In this document: piece after piece, positions 32,092 through 41,486 of the stretch
How positions within the stretch are numbered: position 1 is the first letter of the stretch
Layout of the letters: every line of letters begins with the position of its first letter
Assembly (NCBI RefSeq): GCF_001984215.1
Contig: NZ_CP019420.1
Span: forward strand, 4,774,001 to 4,838,000
Direction: 5' to 3'
Source of the DNA: Mycobacterium sp. MS1601
Lineage (GTDB): Bacteria; Actinomycetota; Actinomycetes; Mycobacteriales; Mycobacteriaceae
Length of the DNA: 64,000 bases
Position numbers and translations under genes: made by a program
The notes under the pieces: model-generated
Databases searched by the model: none
The model's input: the letters and a program-made list of their open reading frames with translations, nothing else
Told to the model about the DNA's origin: nothing

Positions 32092-33279
32092 TCAGATCAG
32101 GCTCTGCAGGTTGCTCCCCAGCGCCCATGCGCCGGCGGCGATTCCGCCGGTGGTGATCAGCACCACCAGAACCCACACCAGGGTGGTTCGGCGCGCCCGC
32201 TGCCGCGCCCACTCGAACTCCGAGATCTCGATGCCGGCGAACTGGCCTGCCGGCGAGTCGAATTCGGGTACCTCCGGTGTCTGCGGCGGGGCCGGCTCAG
32301 CCCAGTCGTCGGGTCCGCGGGTCAACGCCCGGGTGGGATTGCGGGGCTGCTCGTTGATCCGGCTGTGATGCCGCACCGCTGAGCTGTGCTGAGCGGAGTT
32401 GCGCGGTGCGGGGACACGGAACGGCGGCAGCCCGAGTTGGTCGGCGATGGCGTCCAGTTCGGCGCCCATGTCCATGGCGTCGGCGTAGCGGGCGGCCGGG
32501 TCCCGCGCGGTGGCGCGCAGTACCAGTTCGTCGAATTGCGGTGGCACTCCCGCGATCCCGGCGCTGGGGGGCGGTACATCGGTATCCAGCCGCTGGTAGG
32601 CCACCGTCAGTGCGGTGTCGCCGGTGAACGGTGTTGTGCCGGTGAGCATCTCGTAGGTGAGGATACCCAGCGAGTAGACGTCGCTGCGCGGGCCGGCGTT
32701 GCCGCTGGTGACCTGCTCGGGGGACAGGTAGGCCGCGGTGCCCAGGATGACGCTGGTGGACGTGATGCCTGCCTGCGCCACCGCCCGCACCAGCCCGAAG
32801 TCGGCCAGCTTCACGTCGCCGTCGTCGGAAATCAGCACGTTCTCCGGTTTGACGTCACGGTGCACCAGGCCGCCGCGGTGGGCGACGGCCAACCCGCCCA
32901 GCAGCGGCCGCAACACCGCGGTGGTGGCGTGCGGCGGCATCGGACCGCGCTCGCGCAACAGCTCCCGCAGCGTGCCGCCCTCGACGAGTTCCATGACCAG
33001 GAAGGGGTATTGGCCGTCGAGCCCCTGGTCGTAGACGGACACCAGGCCGGGATGGGACAGCCGGGCCACCGTCCTGGCCTCGAACTGGAAACGGGTGAGG
33101 AACTGCTGGTCGCCGGAGTAGCGGGGGTCCATCACCTTGATCGCGACGGGGCGGTCCAGCCGCAGGTCGGTACCGCGGTACACCGTCGACATGCCGCCGG
33201 TGGCGATCTGGGTCTCCACCCGGTAGCGGCCGTCCAGCATGATCCCGTCGAGGGGGTCCTGCGGCATCGGTGAGATCAC
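32092..33279 (-). CDS. pknL: Serine/threonine protein kinase PknL
   Basis: Eukaryotic-type membrane kinase. Of 395 residues, the kinase domain covers about 18-280: ATGGMSTVYRG (glycine loop), Lys48 in AIKVM, HRDVKPEN at 140-147, DFG at 160-162, activation loop with Thr173 and Thr175 before GTAAYLSPEQ. A juxtamembrane linker contains QFAGIEISEFEWARQ, and a single helix at about 370-390 ends the protein, so unlike PknB it has no external sensor domain. The start GTG at 33279 is 7 nt after a TAACAT hexamer (leaderless); an ATG four codons in is the alternative. Divergent from its known type of substrate, the Rv2175-like DNA-binding protein. Confidence 0.95.
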   Translation of the reverse strand: MISPMPQDPLDGIMLDGRYRVETQIATGGMSTVYRGTDLRLDRPVAIKVMDPRYSGDQQFLTRFQFEARTVARLSHPGLVSVYDQGLDGQYPFLVMELVEGGTLRELLRERGPMPPHATTAVLRPLLGGLAVAHRGGLVHRDVKPENVLISDDGDVKLADFGLVRAVAQAGITSTSVILGTAAYLSPEQVTSGNAGPRSDVYSLGILTYEMLTGTTPFTGDTALTVAYQRLDTDVPPPSAGIAGVPPQFDELVLRATARDPAARYADAMDMGAELDAIADQLGLPPFRVPAPRNSAQHSSAVRHHSRINEQPRNPTRALTRGPDDWAEPAPPQTPEVPEFDSPAGQFAGIEISEFEWARQRARRTTLVWVLVVLITTGGIAAGAWALGSNLQSLI

Positions 33280-33286
33280 CGGGCCA

Positions 33287-33292
33287 ATGTTA
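33287..33292 (-). promoter_or_regulatory. -10 element of a leaderless promoter for pknL
   Basis: On the minus strand TAACAT is followed by TGGCCCG (7 nt) and GTG at 33279. Confidence 0.55.
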
Positions 33293-33317
33293 GGTGCACG
33301 GGGGGTGCCCGCCGTCC

Positions 33318-33323
33318 TACACT
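33318..33323 (+). promoter_or_regulatory. -10 element of a leaderless promoter for the Rv2175-like gene
   Basis: TACACT is followed by GCTCCG and GTG at 33330. The predicted +1 sites for this gene and pknL are only about 50 bp apart on opposite strands, so the two promoters overlap. Confidence 0.6.
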
Positions 33324-33329
33324 GCTCCG

Positions 33330-33734
33330 GTGAGCAGCATTCCCGCTGGCGACGACGTCCTCGACGCCGACGAGCCGGTCCACGACCTACCCACCGTCGC
33401 CCACATGCTCGGTATCCCCGTCACCAAGGTGCACCAGCACCTGCGTGACGGCCACCTGGTGGCGCTGCGCCGCGACGGGATGGTGGTGGTGCCGCAGGTG
33501 TTTTTCACCCCGTCCGGCGCAGTGGTGAAACCGCTTGCCGGCCTGCTGGCGGTGCTGCATGACGGCGGTTACCACGAGACCGAGATCCTGCGGTGGCTGT
33601 TCACCGCCGATTCGTCGTTGACCGCGACGTTCGACGGGGACCGCGAGTCGGTGCCCAACGCCAGGCCGGTGGACGCCCTGCACGCGCATCAGGCGCGTGA
33701 GGTGGTCCGTCGTGCCCAGGCGATGGCCTACTGA
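33330..33734 (+). CDS. Winged-helix DNA-binding protein, PknL substrate type (Rv2175-like)
   Basis: The M. tuberculosis homologue Rv2175c is a winged-helix DNA-binding protein phosphorylated by PknL. From GTG 33330 it has 134 residues: a short N-terminal tail (SSIPAGDDVLDADEP) that carries the phosphorylation region in the homologue, a helix-turn-helix (LPTVAHMLGIPVTKVHQHLRDG), a wing (VALRRDGMVVVPQVFF) and a C-terminal helical part ending ARPVDALHAHQAREVVRRAQAMAY. A GTG at 33294 would add 12 residues and match the remembered M. tuberculosis length, but the TACACT spacing favours 33330. The 3' end overlaps mptA by 7 bp. Confidence 0.92.
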   Translation: MSSIPAGDDVLDADEPVHDLPTVAHMLGIPVTKVHQHLRDGHLVALRRDGMVVVPQVFFTPSGAVVKPLAGLLAVLHDGGYHETEILRWLFTADSSLTATFDGDRESVPNARPVDALHAHQAREVVRRAQAMAY

Positions 33735-35227
33735 GCCGCAGCGTCCGTCTCCTGGCGTTTGAGCCAGTACCACGCGCCGACGGCGCACACACTGGCCAGG
33801 ATGACGTGGATCCACACGTACATGCCGTGTGAGCCGTCCGGTTTGAAGATCACCATGATCCAGGTGGAGAACCCGGCGATGGCCGCGACGGCGCGCCGCG
33901 ACTGGGCGATGGCCGAGATCACCGCCAGCGGCCAGGTGTAGTACCAGGGCAGCGCGGCGGGCACGAAGAGCACCACCACCAGCATCGCCCACCCGATGCC
34001 CACCAGGGTCTCGCGGTCGTCGTGGCGGAACCGCCACCAAAGCAACGGCAGGCTGACGGCGATGATCAGGATGCCGGCGATCCGGGTGGCGTCGAGCACC
34101 GCGTAGAAGTTGACGCCGAAGAACAGCCCGCCCACGGCATTGGTCACGTTGGCGATGGCAGTCGGGATGGTCAGCCAGTTGATGATCTTCACCGAACCGG
34201 CCAGTGCGGTCAGCCATCCCAACCCCACCCCGGCGGCCAGCGACGCCACGGCGAACACACCGACGAAGATGGCCACCGATCCGGCGGCGGCGATCGCGAA
34301 CGCGCTGAGCGTCCGGTGGCCGCGCTCGCGCAGTGCCCGCATCCACACCCACACCATGAACGGCAGTGCCAGCCCGGCCGTGGCCTTCACCGCCACCGCC
34401 ACGGTGGCCAGTGCGAACCCCGCGACGAACCGGTGGGCGAACACCAACGCGATGCCGGCGGCCATCAGGCCCACCATCAGCATCTCGTTGTGCACACCGC
34501 CCATCAGGTGGATGATCACCAGCGGGTTCAGTACGCAGATCCACAGTGCGACAGCGCCGCTGGCGCCGATGTGCCTGGCGATGCGGGGAGCGGCCCAGAT
34601 CAGCAGTGCCAGGCCCGGCAGCATGCACAGGCGCAGCACCATGGTGCCCGCGATGACGTTGTCGCCGGTGATCATGGTGACGAACCTGGCCACCAGGATG
34701 AACGCCGGGCCGTACGGTGCGGTGGTGGTGGTCCAAATGGGACTCACATTGTCCAGCAACGCATTCGGGTTCTCGATCGGCCCAACGACGTAGGGGTCGA
34801 ACCCGTCGCGCAGCAGTGCGCCCTGCGCCAGGTAGGAGTAGGTGTCGCGGCTGAACAACGGGACCGACAACAGCAGCGGTGCCAACCAGAAGCCGGTGGT
34901 GGCCACCATGGTGTACTCGCTGCTCCCGCGGTCCAGCATCCGCCGGCCCAGCCACAGCCAGGCCGCCAGCATCACCGCGACACCACCCCACAGCAGCACC
35001 GAGGACAGCACCAGGCCGTGGCCGAATCGCAGCCACGACAGATGCATCGATTCCAGCACCGGATCGTGGGAGCGGGTGCTGCCGGCGCCCAGACCGCCCG
35101 CCGTGATCAGCAGGGCGCCCAGGAAGCCGAGCAGTGCGGGCCGTGCCTCCTCGGTGCGGCTGAAGTCCCGCAACCGCGCCAGGTGGCCGGGCCTGTCGGC
35201 TCTGGGTTCCATCGTGGGTGTGGACAT
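33728..35227 (-). CDS. mptA: Alpha-(1->6)-mannopyranosyltransferase MptA
   Basis: GT-C membrane mannosyltransferase that extends the distal alpha-1,6-mannan backbone of lipomannan and LAM, using polyprenyl-phosphomannose. The 499 residues show a cytoplasmic N-terminus, then about twelve or thirteen hydrophobic helices. The first large outer loop contains SVPLFSRDTYSYLAQG, with the Arg-Asp pair typical of the MptA/MptB family, and DPYVVGP. Further motifs are TTTAPYGP and GGVHNEML. The ATG at 35227 lies 5 nt after the idsA2 stop, so the polyprenyl synthase and this polyprenyl-dependent enzyme form one operon. Confidence 0.93.
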   Translation of the reverse strand: MSTPTMEPRADRPGHLARLRDFSRTEEARPALLGFLGALLITAGGLGAGSTRSHDPVLESMHLSWLRFGHGLVLSSVLLWGGVAVMLAAWLWLGRRMLDRGSSEYTMVATTGFWLAPLLLSVPLFSRDTYSYLAQGALLRDGFDPYVVGPIENPNALLDNVSPIWTTTTAPYGPAFILVARFVTMITGDNVIAGTMVLRLCMLPGLALLIWAAPRIARHIGASGAVALWICVLNPLVIIHLMGGVHNEMLMVGLMAAGIALVFAHRFVAGFALATVAVAVKATAGLALPFMVWVWMRALRERGHRTLSAFAIAAAGSVAIFVGVFAVASLAAGVGLGWLTALAGSVKIINWLTIPTAIANVTNAVGGLFFGVNFYAVLDATRIAGILIIAVSLPLLWWRFRHDDRETLVGIGWAMLVVVLFVPAALPWYYTWPLAVISAIAQSRRAVAAIAGFSTWIMVIFKPDGSHGMYVWIHVILASVCAVGAWYWLKRQETDAAAQ

Positions 35228-35232
35228 CGCTA

Positions 35233-36423
<1,191 letters not shown>

Positions 36424-36477
36424 TCAGACCACCGAGTGTGGCGGATGGAACCGTCGGTAGCAGCTGTCACCCGCACA

Positions 36478-36483
36478 TATGCT
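36478..36483 (+). promoter_or_regulatory. -10 element of a leaderless promoter for metF
   Basis: TATGCT, then GTCCGG, then GTG at 36490. The geometry is identical to that at 33318-33330 and 30123-30135. Confidence 0.6.
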
Positions 36484-36489
36484 GTCCGG

Positions 36490-37431
36490 GTGAACGTGAG
36501 GAACGTCGAGCGCCGGACGCTCTCGGTCGTCGACCGCATCGCCGAGGTCGGCCGGGACCGGGTGCCGTTCTCCGTGGAGTTCTACCCGCCGCGGGACGCG
36601 GCGGCCGAGGCCAGGCTCTGGCGCGCCGCGCGTACCTTCGAGCCCATGGGCCCGGCGTTTGTGTCGGTCACCTACGGCGCGGGGGGCTCCACTCGCGATC
36701 GCACCGTGCGGGTGGTCGGCCAGTTGGCCGACGCCACCACGCTGCTGCCCGTGGCCCACCTGACCGCGGTGGGGCACTCGGTGGGCGAGCTGCGCGCCAT
36801 GGTCGGGGCGTACGCCGACCGGGGTATCCACAACGTGCTGGTGCTGCGCGGCGACCCGCAGGGCGGGGTGCACGACGAATGGGTCAAGCATCCGGACGGG
36901 CTCGAGTACGCGGTCGAGATGGTCGATCTGGTGCGCCGACTCGGCGACTTCCACGTTGGTGTCGCGTCGTTCCCGGAAGGTCATCCGCGCGCCGGCGGCC
37001 TCGAGCAGGACACCGCCAACCTGGTGGGCAAGCTCCGGGCCGGGGCCGAGTACTCGATCACCCAGATGTTCTTCGACGTGCAGGACTACCTGCGGTTGCG
37101 AGACCGGGTGGTGGCCGCCGACCCCGAACAGGGCGCCAAACCGCTGATTCCCGGCATCATGCCCATCACGTCGTTGCGGGTGCTGCGCCGTCAGTGTGAG
37201 CTGGCGGGGTCGCAGATCCCCGCCACGCTACTGGACCGGCTCACCGCGGCGGCGGGCTCCGGCGCCGAGGAGAACCGTGACGAGGTGCGCAAGGTCGGTA
37301 TCGAACTGGCCACCGAGATGAGCGCCCGGCTGATCGCCGAGGGAGCGCCGTGCCTGCACTTCTGCACCCTCAACTTCGCCAGGGCCACCGGTGAGGTGCT
37401 GGCGAACCTCGGGATGATGGCCCGGGCCTAG
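36490..37431 (+). CDS. metF: Methylenetetrahydrofolate reductase-like protein (Rv2172-like)
   Basis: Predicted flavin-dependent reductase making 5-methyltetrahydrofolate for methionine synthesis. The 313-residue protein has the MTHFR TIM-barrel motifs: FSVEFYPPRD with the catalytic-region Glu, FVSVTYGAGGSTRD, HLTAVGHS, NVLVLRGDPQGG, GVASFPEGHPRA, EYSITQMFFDVQDYLR with the substrate-binding Gln/Phe, and PGIMPITS. Length is about right for a bacterial MTHFR. The start GTG at 36490 is set by the leaderless promoter; starts farther upstream are weak. The 3' end overlaps lppM by 4 bp, tail to tail. Confidence 0.9.
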   Translation: MNVRNVERRTLSVVDRIAEVGRDRVPFSVEFYPPRDAAAEARLWRAARTFEPMGPAFVSVTYGAGGSTRDRTVRVVGQLADATTLLPVAHLTAVGHSVGELRAMVGAYADRGIHNVLVLRGDPQGGVHDEWVKHPDGLEYAVEMVDLVRRLGDFHVGVASFPEGHPRAGGLEQDTANLVGKLRAGAEYSITQMFFDVQDYLRLRDRVVAADPEQGAKPLIPGIMPITSLRVLRRQCELAGSQIPATLLDRLTAAAGSGAEENRDEVRKVGIELATEMSARLIAEGAPCLHFCTLNFARATGEVLANLGMMARA

Positions 37432-38135
37432 TCCTGCGAGCTCTTGGCCGGGGCGCCCGGCTTGGGGGAGCGGTCCCTGGCCAGCCAGGCCAGCAGGCCC
37501 ACCAGCCCGGCAACCACCAGCGATGACACGCCGAGCACCAAGGCGCCGCCGGTGAACGAGCGGGTGCTCGGGTCGGTGAAGCGGGCTTGGGCGCTCATGG
37601 TGTTGACGATGCCCGGTTTGAGCTTCCACTCCACGATGTCGGTGTCTATGCGGTTGCCGTTGGTGGAGGTGATCTCGCCGGGGAAGGACACCGTGAGTTC
37701 CACCTCGGCTTCCTGGTCGGTCAGCGACGTCAGATCCACCCGGCCTTCGAGGATCACCAGGTTGCCGGCCCGCCGGAACGACAGGTCGACCCCCGCGGCC
37801 TCGGGATTGATGTTGGCCAGTTGCGGGACCTCCGCGAAGGTCAGGTTGGAGAACACCGCCTCGGATCCGACGAAGCCGTCGTCATCGGAGTACTCGGAGA
37901 TGGCGACCTTCTGCGCGAACGGCACGTTGTAGGTGAACTGCGGACCCTTGTCCTGATCGTCGGCGGGTTGTGCCGCCGCGATGATCTGTCCGGACACCAG
38001 GTCGTCGGGCGAGACGGTCAGCGTGGTGCGCACTTTGACGCAGCCGACGGCCAGCGGCGCAACCACCAGGAGCAGCACCGCGAGTGCCAGCATTCTGATC
38101 CGGCGGGTTCGTCTGGGGTTTCGCACGCAGGTCAT
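37428..38135 (-). CDS. lppM: Lipoprotein LppM
   Basis: Surface lipoprotein; the M. tuberculosis homologue influences phagocytosis and phagosome handling. From ATG 38135 it has 235 residues: a basic N-terminus, a signal helix and lipobox with Cys32 in PLAVGC, an ordered outer domain with TVSPDDLVSGQIIAA and repeated beta strands, then a second helix at about 195-217 (GALVLGVSSLVVAGLVGLLAWL) and a short basic tail. The frame stays open upstream of 38135 but reads antisense to the GNAT gene and is rejected. Divergence from the GNAT gene is absent: both are on the minus strand, 26 nt apart. Confidence 0.92.
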   Translation of the reverse strand: MTCVRNPRRTRRIRMLALAVLLLVVAPLAVGCVKVRTTLTVSPDDLVSGQIIAAAQPADDQDKGPQFTYNVPFAQKVAISEYSDDDGFVGSEAVFSNLTFAEVPQLANINPEAAGVDLSFRRAGNLVILEGRVDLTSLTDQEAEVELTVSFPGEITSTNGNRIDTDIVEWKLKPGIVNTMSAQARFTDPSTRSFTGGALVLGVSSLVVAGLVGLLAWLARDRSPKPGAPAKSSQD

Positions 38136-38161
38136 AGTGCCAGACCCCAGGTGTGCGGGCC

Positions 38162-38809
38162 TCAGAGCGGGAGGGGCCGGCCCAGAATGGCGAAGGCACG
38201 TGGATCGCCGGCGAAGTGATAGCCGCGGATCACGTCGGTGAAGCCCAACCTCCGGTACAGCCGCCAGGCTCGGTTGGCTTCGCCGTTGATCTCCGGGGTG
38301 GACAGCAGGACATTGGCCTCGCCCCGCCCGTCGAGGAGCCTGCGGGCGAGTGCCTCGCCCAGGCCGCGGCCCTGCGCGGGTGGGTTGATGTGCAGCTCGG
38401 TGAGCTCGAAATAGCTGTTCATCAGCCTGCTGATTTCGGCTTGACTGCGGCCCGCCCGCCGTAGGCCCTGGACCACCTGCTGCTGCCACCACTGATCGGG
38501 GGCGCCGCAGTATCCGTATGCGACACCGAGGAGTGGTGCCGAGCTGAAGTCCTGTTCGGGGCTGTTTGCGGTGTCGTCCACGTCGACGGCCGCGACTGCC
38601 TTCCAGCCCCGCCTCCTGGTGTGTTCCAGCCACATCGAGGCGCGTTGATCTTCGGTGCCCCGCGGGTAGCGCATGGCGTCGACGTACACGCTGAGCGCGT
38701 CGCCGAGGCGGTGTCGCATCGCGTCGGGCGACAGTTCGATGAGGTATGTCGCCAAGGCCTGAAGTCCTCCGGTTGCGGTCGGGGCGGTCGGTTTTCCCGA
38801 CGAACTCAT
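38162..38809 (-). CDS. GNAT-family N-acetyltransferase (Rv2170-like)
   Basis: Predicted acyl-CoA-dependent acetyltransferase of 215 residues. The acetyl-CoA loop is seen in LHINPPAQGRGLGEALARRLL (Q/R-x-x-G-x-G/A type), followed by VLLSTPEINGEANRAWRLYRRLGFTDV, a standard GNAT end motif. The N-terminal 90 residues, with QALATYLIELSPDAMRHRLGDALSVYVDAM, form a helical extension of unknown role. M. tuberculosis Rv2170 is recalled as an acetyltransferase acting on isocitrate lyase. Start ATG at 38809 with GAAGATA upstream, a weak site. Upstream of lppM and probably cotranscribed. Confidence 0.88.
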   Translation of the reverse strand: MSSSGKPTAPTATGGLQALATYLIELSPDAMRHRLGDALSVYVDAMRYPRGTEDQRASMWLEHTRRRGWKAVAAVDVDDTANSPEQDFSSAPLLGVAYGYCGAPDQWWQQQVVQGLRRAGRSQAEISRLMNSYFELTELHINPPAQGRGLGEALARRLLDGRGEANVLLSTPEINGEANRAWRLYRRLGFTDVIRGYHFAGDPRAFAILGRPLPL

Positions 38810-39021
38810 TATCTTCGGTGAGGGGAGTGCATCTCACCGTTGTCGCACGTCATACAATCGAGGTGCGAACTAGGTGGTACGGCTCAGATTCACCTCGTAT
38901 CATCGTTGTTAGCGGCCCGACCGATTCGGGCAACTAGTTGTACACACCGCACCACCCGACCATCTCGGGCCCCCCGCGGGTCCCTGGGTCCAGACCCCGC
39001 CATGCCGGCAAGGAGGGACGA

Positions 39022-39429
39022 ATGCCACTCTCCGATCATGAGCAGCGCATGCTCGATCAGATCGAGAGCGCTCTCTACGCCGAGGACCCGAAGTTCGCTT
39101 CCAGTGTCCGCGGCGGTAATCTGCGCGCCCCGTCGGCCCGCCGTCGCCTCCAGGGCGCGGCCCTCTTTGTCATCGGCTTGGCGATGCTGGTGTGTGGTGT
39201 GGCCTTCAAGGCAACCATGATCGGTGGCTTCCCGATCCTCTCCGTCATCGGTTTCATCGTCATGTTCGGTGGTGTGATCTTCGCGATCACCGGCCCCCGC
39301 GGTGTGGGTAGGGACAAGTCGGCGCCGGCAGCCGGTGGTGGCGCGTCGCGGCCGAAGAAGTCCAAGGGCGGTGGTGGTTCGTTCACCAGCCGCATGGAAG
39401 ATCGCTTCCGTCGTCGCTTCGACGAATGA
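39022..39429 (+). CDS. DUF3040 membrane protein (Rv2169-like)
   Basis: Function unknown. The 135-residue protein begins MPLSDHEQRMLDQIESAL, the hallmark N-terminus of DUF3040, a helix whose DHEQRML motif recurs across actinobacteria. Two helices at about 47-65 and 72-91 follow, and then a Gly/Lys/Arg-rich cytoplasmic tail ending DRFRRRFDE. The ATG at 39022 follows AAGGAGGG at an ideal distance. It stands alone, bounded by a strong terminator, directly before the division cluster, so a link with cell division is suggested by location only. Confidence 0.9.
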   Translation: MPLSDHEQRMLDQIESALYAEDPKFASSVRGGNLRAPSARRRLQGAALFVIGLAMLVCGVAFKATMIGGFPILSVIGFIVMFGGVIFAITGPRGVGRDKSAPAAGGGASRPKKSKGGGGSFTSRMEDRFRRRFDE

Positions 39430-39448
39430 TCTGACTCTGAGCCAGCAG

Positions 39449-39482
39449 AACCGGCGCACCGAGGAGGTGCGCCGGTTTTTTT
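39449..39482 (+). terminator. Intrinsic terminator after the DUF3040 gene
   Basis: AACCGGCGCACC at 39449-39460 pairs perfectly with 39466-39477 (12 bp, 5-nt loop GAGGA), followed by a run of seven T. A textbook Rho-independent terminator that separates the DUF3040 gene from mraZ. Confidence 0.93.
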
Positions 39483-39745
39483 GTTGTGCGGGAAAGCTCT
39501 GGTCGGTTTCTGCAGCCGGGTGGTGATTTGGCCGCGAGAGCAGCCCTGGCGCAGAAACAAAGACACGCGCACAAACGCGGACCCCCACCAGCCCCCACCA
39601 GCCCCCACGCGGCGGCTTTTTGGTGCCCATGCCTTCTGAACTGGGCCTTTGGCGTGCATGGGAGTTGAGGTCGACGCCGAACCTCACCGAGGCGGACCGT
39701 ATTCGACGCCGTTCAGGGGGCTCGGTGGGGCGCGACGCGCACAAA
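39483..39745. other. Intergenic stretch between the DUF3040 terminator and the mraZ operator
   Basis: Part of the only gene-free gap over 300 bases (39430-39856). After the terminator I see no credible gene: short frames here lack ribosome sites and family motifs. The stretch holds a short direct repeat at 39581-39609 and otherwise unique DNA. In M. tuberculosis an insertion sequence occupies about this place, as I recall; none is present here. Confidence 0.6.
39581..39609 (+). repeat. Short direct repeat, unit GCCCCCACCA
   Basis: Three head-to-tail 10-bp copies (ACCCCCACCA, GCCCCCACCA, GCCCCCACGC) of a simple C-rich unit. Probably low-complexity sequence. Confidence 0.7.
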
Positions 39746-39790
39746 GTGGCAACAGTTGGAGAAAAGTGGGGGATTGTGGGGTATCGTGGC
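39746..39790 (+). promoter_or_regulatory. MraZ operator (GTGGG repeats with 10-bp phasing)
   Basis: GTGGG occurs at 39766 and 39776, GTGGC at 39786 and 39746, and a degenerate TTGGA at 39756: five positions exactly 10 bp apart. MraZ in other bacteria binds GTGGG direct repeats separated by 5 nt and represses its own operon. The downstream repeats overlap the likely -10 at 39782-39787. Confidence 0.85.
39782..39787 (+). promoter_or_regulatory. Probable -10 of the mra/division cluster promoter
   Basis: TATCGT fits TANNNT and lies inside the MraZ repeats. Expected start near 39794 gives a leader of about 60 nt with GGAGG before the mraZ GTG. TTGGAG at 39756-39761 is a distant -35 candidate (20-nt spacer). 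Confidence 0.45.
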
Positions 39791-39856
39791 GAAGGTCGGA
39801 AAGAGAGGGAGCGGTAGCCGATCTCCCCGACCGGGCCCGGACGTGGAGGTGACGAG

Positions 39857-40288
39857 GTGTTTCTCGGTACCTACACGCCCAAACTCGATGACAAGGGGCG
39901 GTTGACACTGCCCGCCAAGTTCCGCGACGCACTGGCAGGAGGGTTGATGGTCACCAAGAGCCAAGACCACAGCCTTGCGGTCTATCCGCGCGCGGAGTTC
40001 GAGCAGGTGGCCCGCCGGGCCGCGCAGGCGTCGCGCAGCAATCCCGACGCCCGTGCGTTCCTGCGCAACCTGGCCGCGGGCACCGACGAACAACACCCCG
40101 ACGCACAAGGTCGCATCACCCTGTCCGCCGACCACCGGCGCTACGCCGGCCTGTCGAAGGAATGCGTGGTGATCGGCTCCGTCGACTACCTGGAGATCTG
40201 GGACGCCCAGGCCTGGCAGGACTACCAGCAGCTTCATGAAGAGAACTTCTCCGCGGCCAGCGATGAAGCACTCAGCGACATCATCTGA
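39857..40288 (+). CDS. mraZ: Transcriptional regulator MraZ
   Basis: First gene of the division and cell wall cluster; a ring-forming AbrB/SpoVT-type DNA-binding protein that represses its own promoter. The 143 residues contain two tandem MraZ halves: [25 protein letters not shown] at the N-terminus and [18 protein letters not shown] near 85-105, each with the D-x-K/Q-GR-x-x-(L/I)P-type DNA-binding turn. Start GTG at 39857 follows GGAGGTGACGAG. A five-position GTGGG array lies 70-110 bp upstream, matching the known operator type. Confidence 0.96.
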   Translation: MFLGTYTPKLDDKGRLTLPAKFRDALAGGLMVTKSQDHSLAVYPRAEFEQVARRAAQASRSNPDARAFLRNLAAGTDEQHPDAQGRITLSADHRRYAGLSKECVVIGSVDYLEIWDAQAWQDYQQLHEENFSAASDEALSDII

Positions 40289-41486
40289 TTGGGAGGCCCA
40301 TCCGGAATGTGAGCCGGCGCGTGTCCGTGCCTCGTGGCCTCTGTCCGAGCCGACCCTGACGTACTTCCCCAACGCCAGGTTCTCGCTCTCGGACAGGGAC
40401 CCGGGGGCAGGGGCCGCCCCGCTCTGCCGGATGACGATGCGCAGAACAACAGGAAGTGGTGTCGCGGTGGCGGACGATCATCGGGAACGCGCGGTCCCGC
40501 GGGGAGCCGAGTTCGGCCACATTCCGGTGCTACTGGACCGTTGCACCGAACTGCTCACCCCCGCGCTGACGGCTCGGGCCGGCGACGGTTCGGGTGCGGT
40601 GTACGTTGATGCCACTCTCGGAGCAGGCGGGCACACCGAGCGACTCCTGTCCGATCTGCCCGGACTGCAGGCCATCGGCCTCGACCGCGATCCGAACGCG
40701 CTGCAGATCGCCGCCGACCGGTTGGCCCGTTTCGGGGACCGAGCCACCCTGGTACGCACCCGCTATGACGGCATCGCCGACGCGCTCACCGAATCCGGCC
40801 ATGCGGCAGAGAATTCCGTGGACGGGGTGTTGTTCGACCTCGGTGTCTCGTCGATGCAGCTGGATCGCACCGAACGTGGATTCTCCTACTCTGCCGATGC
40901 GCCACTGGACATGCGGATGGACCCCGATCTGCCGCTGACCGCCGCCGACATCCTCAACACCTATGAGCATGGCCCGCTGGCGGCGATCCTGCGGGAGTAC
41001 GGCGAGGAGAAGTTCGCCAGCAAGATCGCCAAAGAGGTGATCCGGCGCCGGGAGCGTCAACCGTTCATCAGGACAGGTGATCTGGTGGAACTGCTCTATG
41101 ACGCCATTCCTGCGCCGGCGCGCCGCACCGGCGGGCATCCGGCCAAGCGTACGTTCCAGGCGCTGCGGGTGGCGGTCAACGCCGAACTCGACTCGCTGCG
41201 GGCTGCCCTGCCTGCCGCGCTGACCGCGCTGAGACCCGGCGGCCGCGTGGTGGTGATGTCGTATCAGTCACTCGAGGACCGCATTGTCAAAAGTGTCTTC
41301 GCCGCAGCGACAGCCAGCCGCACCCCGCCCGGCCTGCCTGTCGAATTACCGGGCCACGGACCGGAATTCGGGTCGTTGACCCGCGGCGCCGAACGCGCCG
41401 ACGAACTCGAGATCGACCGGAATCCACGAAGCGCCGCGGTGCGGTTGCGTGCGGTGGAGCGACTGACAGGGAGGGGCGGTTCATGA
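40263..41486 (+). CDS. rsmH: 16S rRNA (cytosine(1402)-N4)-methyltransferase RsmH (MraW)
   Basis: SAM-dependent enzyme that methylates C1402 of 16S rRNA. Motifs: [20 protein letters not shown] (SAM loop), [51 protein letters not shown] and [11 protein letters not shown]. The start is uncertain. The segment with [10 protein letters not shown] and [10 protein letters not shown] precedes the catalytic domain and resembles the M. tuberculosis N-terminus, so it is probably translated. The only canonical start before it is ATG 40263, inside the end of mraZ (407 residues). ATG 40431 would remove it. The stop overlaps ftsL by ATGA. Confidence 0.92.
   Translation: MKHSATSSDWEAHPECEPARVRASWPLSEPTLTYFPNARFSLSDRDPGAGAAPLCRMTMRRTTGSGVAVADDHRERAVPRGAEFGHIPVLLDRCTELLTPALTARAGDGSGAVYVDATLGAGGHTERLLSDLPGLQAIGLDRDPNALQIAADRLARFGDRATLVRTRYDGIADALTESGHAAENSVDGVLFDLGVSSMQLDRTERGFSYSADAPLDMRMDPDLPLTAADILNTYEHGPLAAILREYGEEKFASKIAKEVIRRRERQPFIRTGDLVELLYDAIPAPARRTGGHPAKRTFQALRVAVNAELDSLRAALPAALTALRPGGRVVVMSYQSLEDRIVKSVFAAATASRTPPGLPVELPGHGPEFGSLTRGAERADELEIDRNPRSAAVRLRAVERLTGRGGS

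Noticed and set aside
32083..32102. Weak inverted repeat between aroG and pknL (GCCTGA/TCAGGC)
   Set aside because: Six base pairs without a T-tract; too weak to call a terminator.
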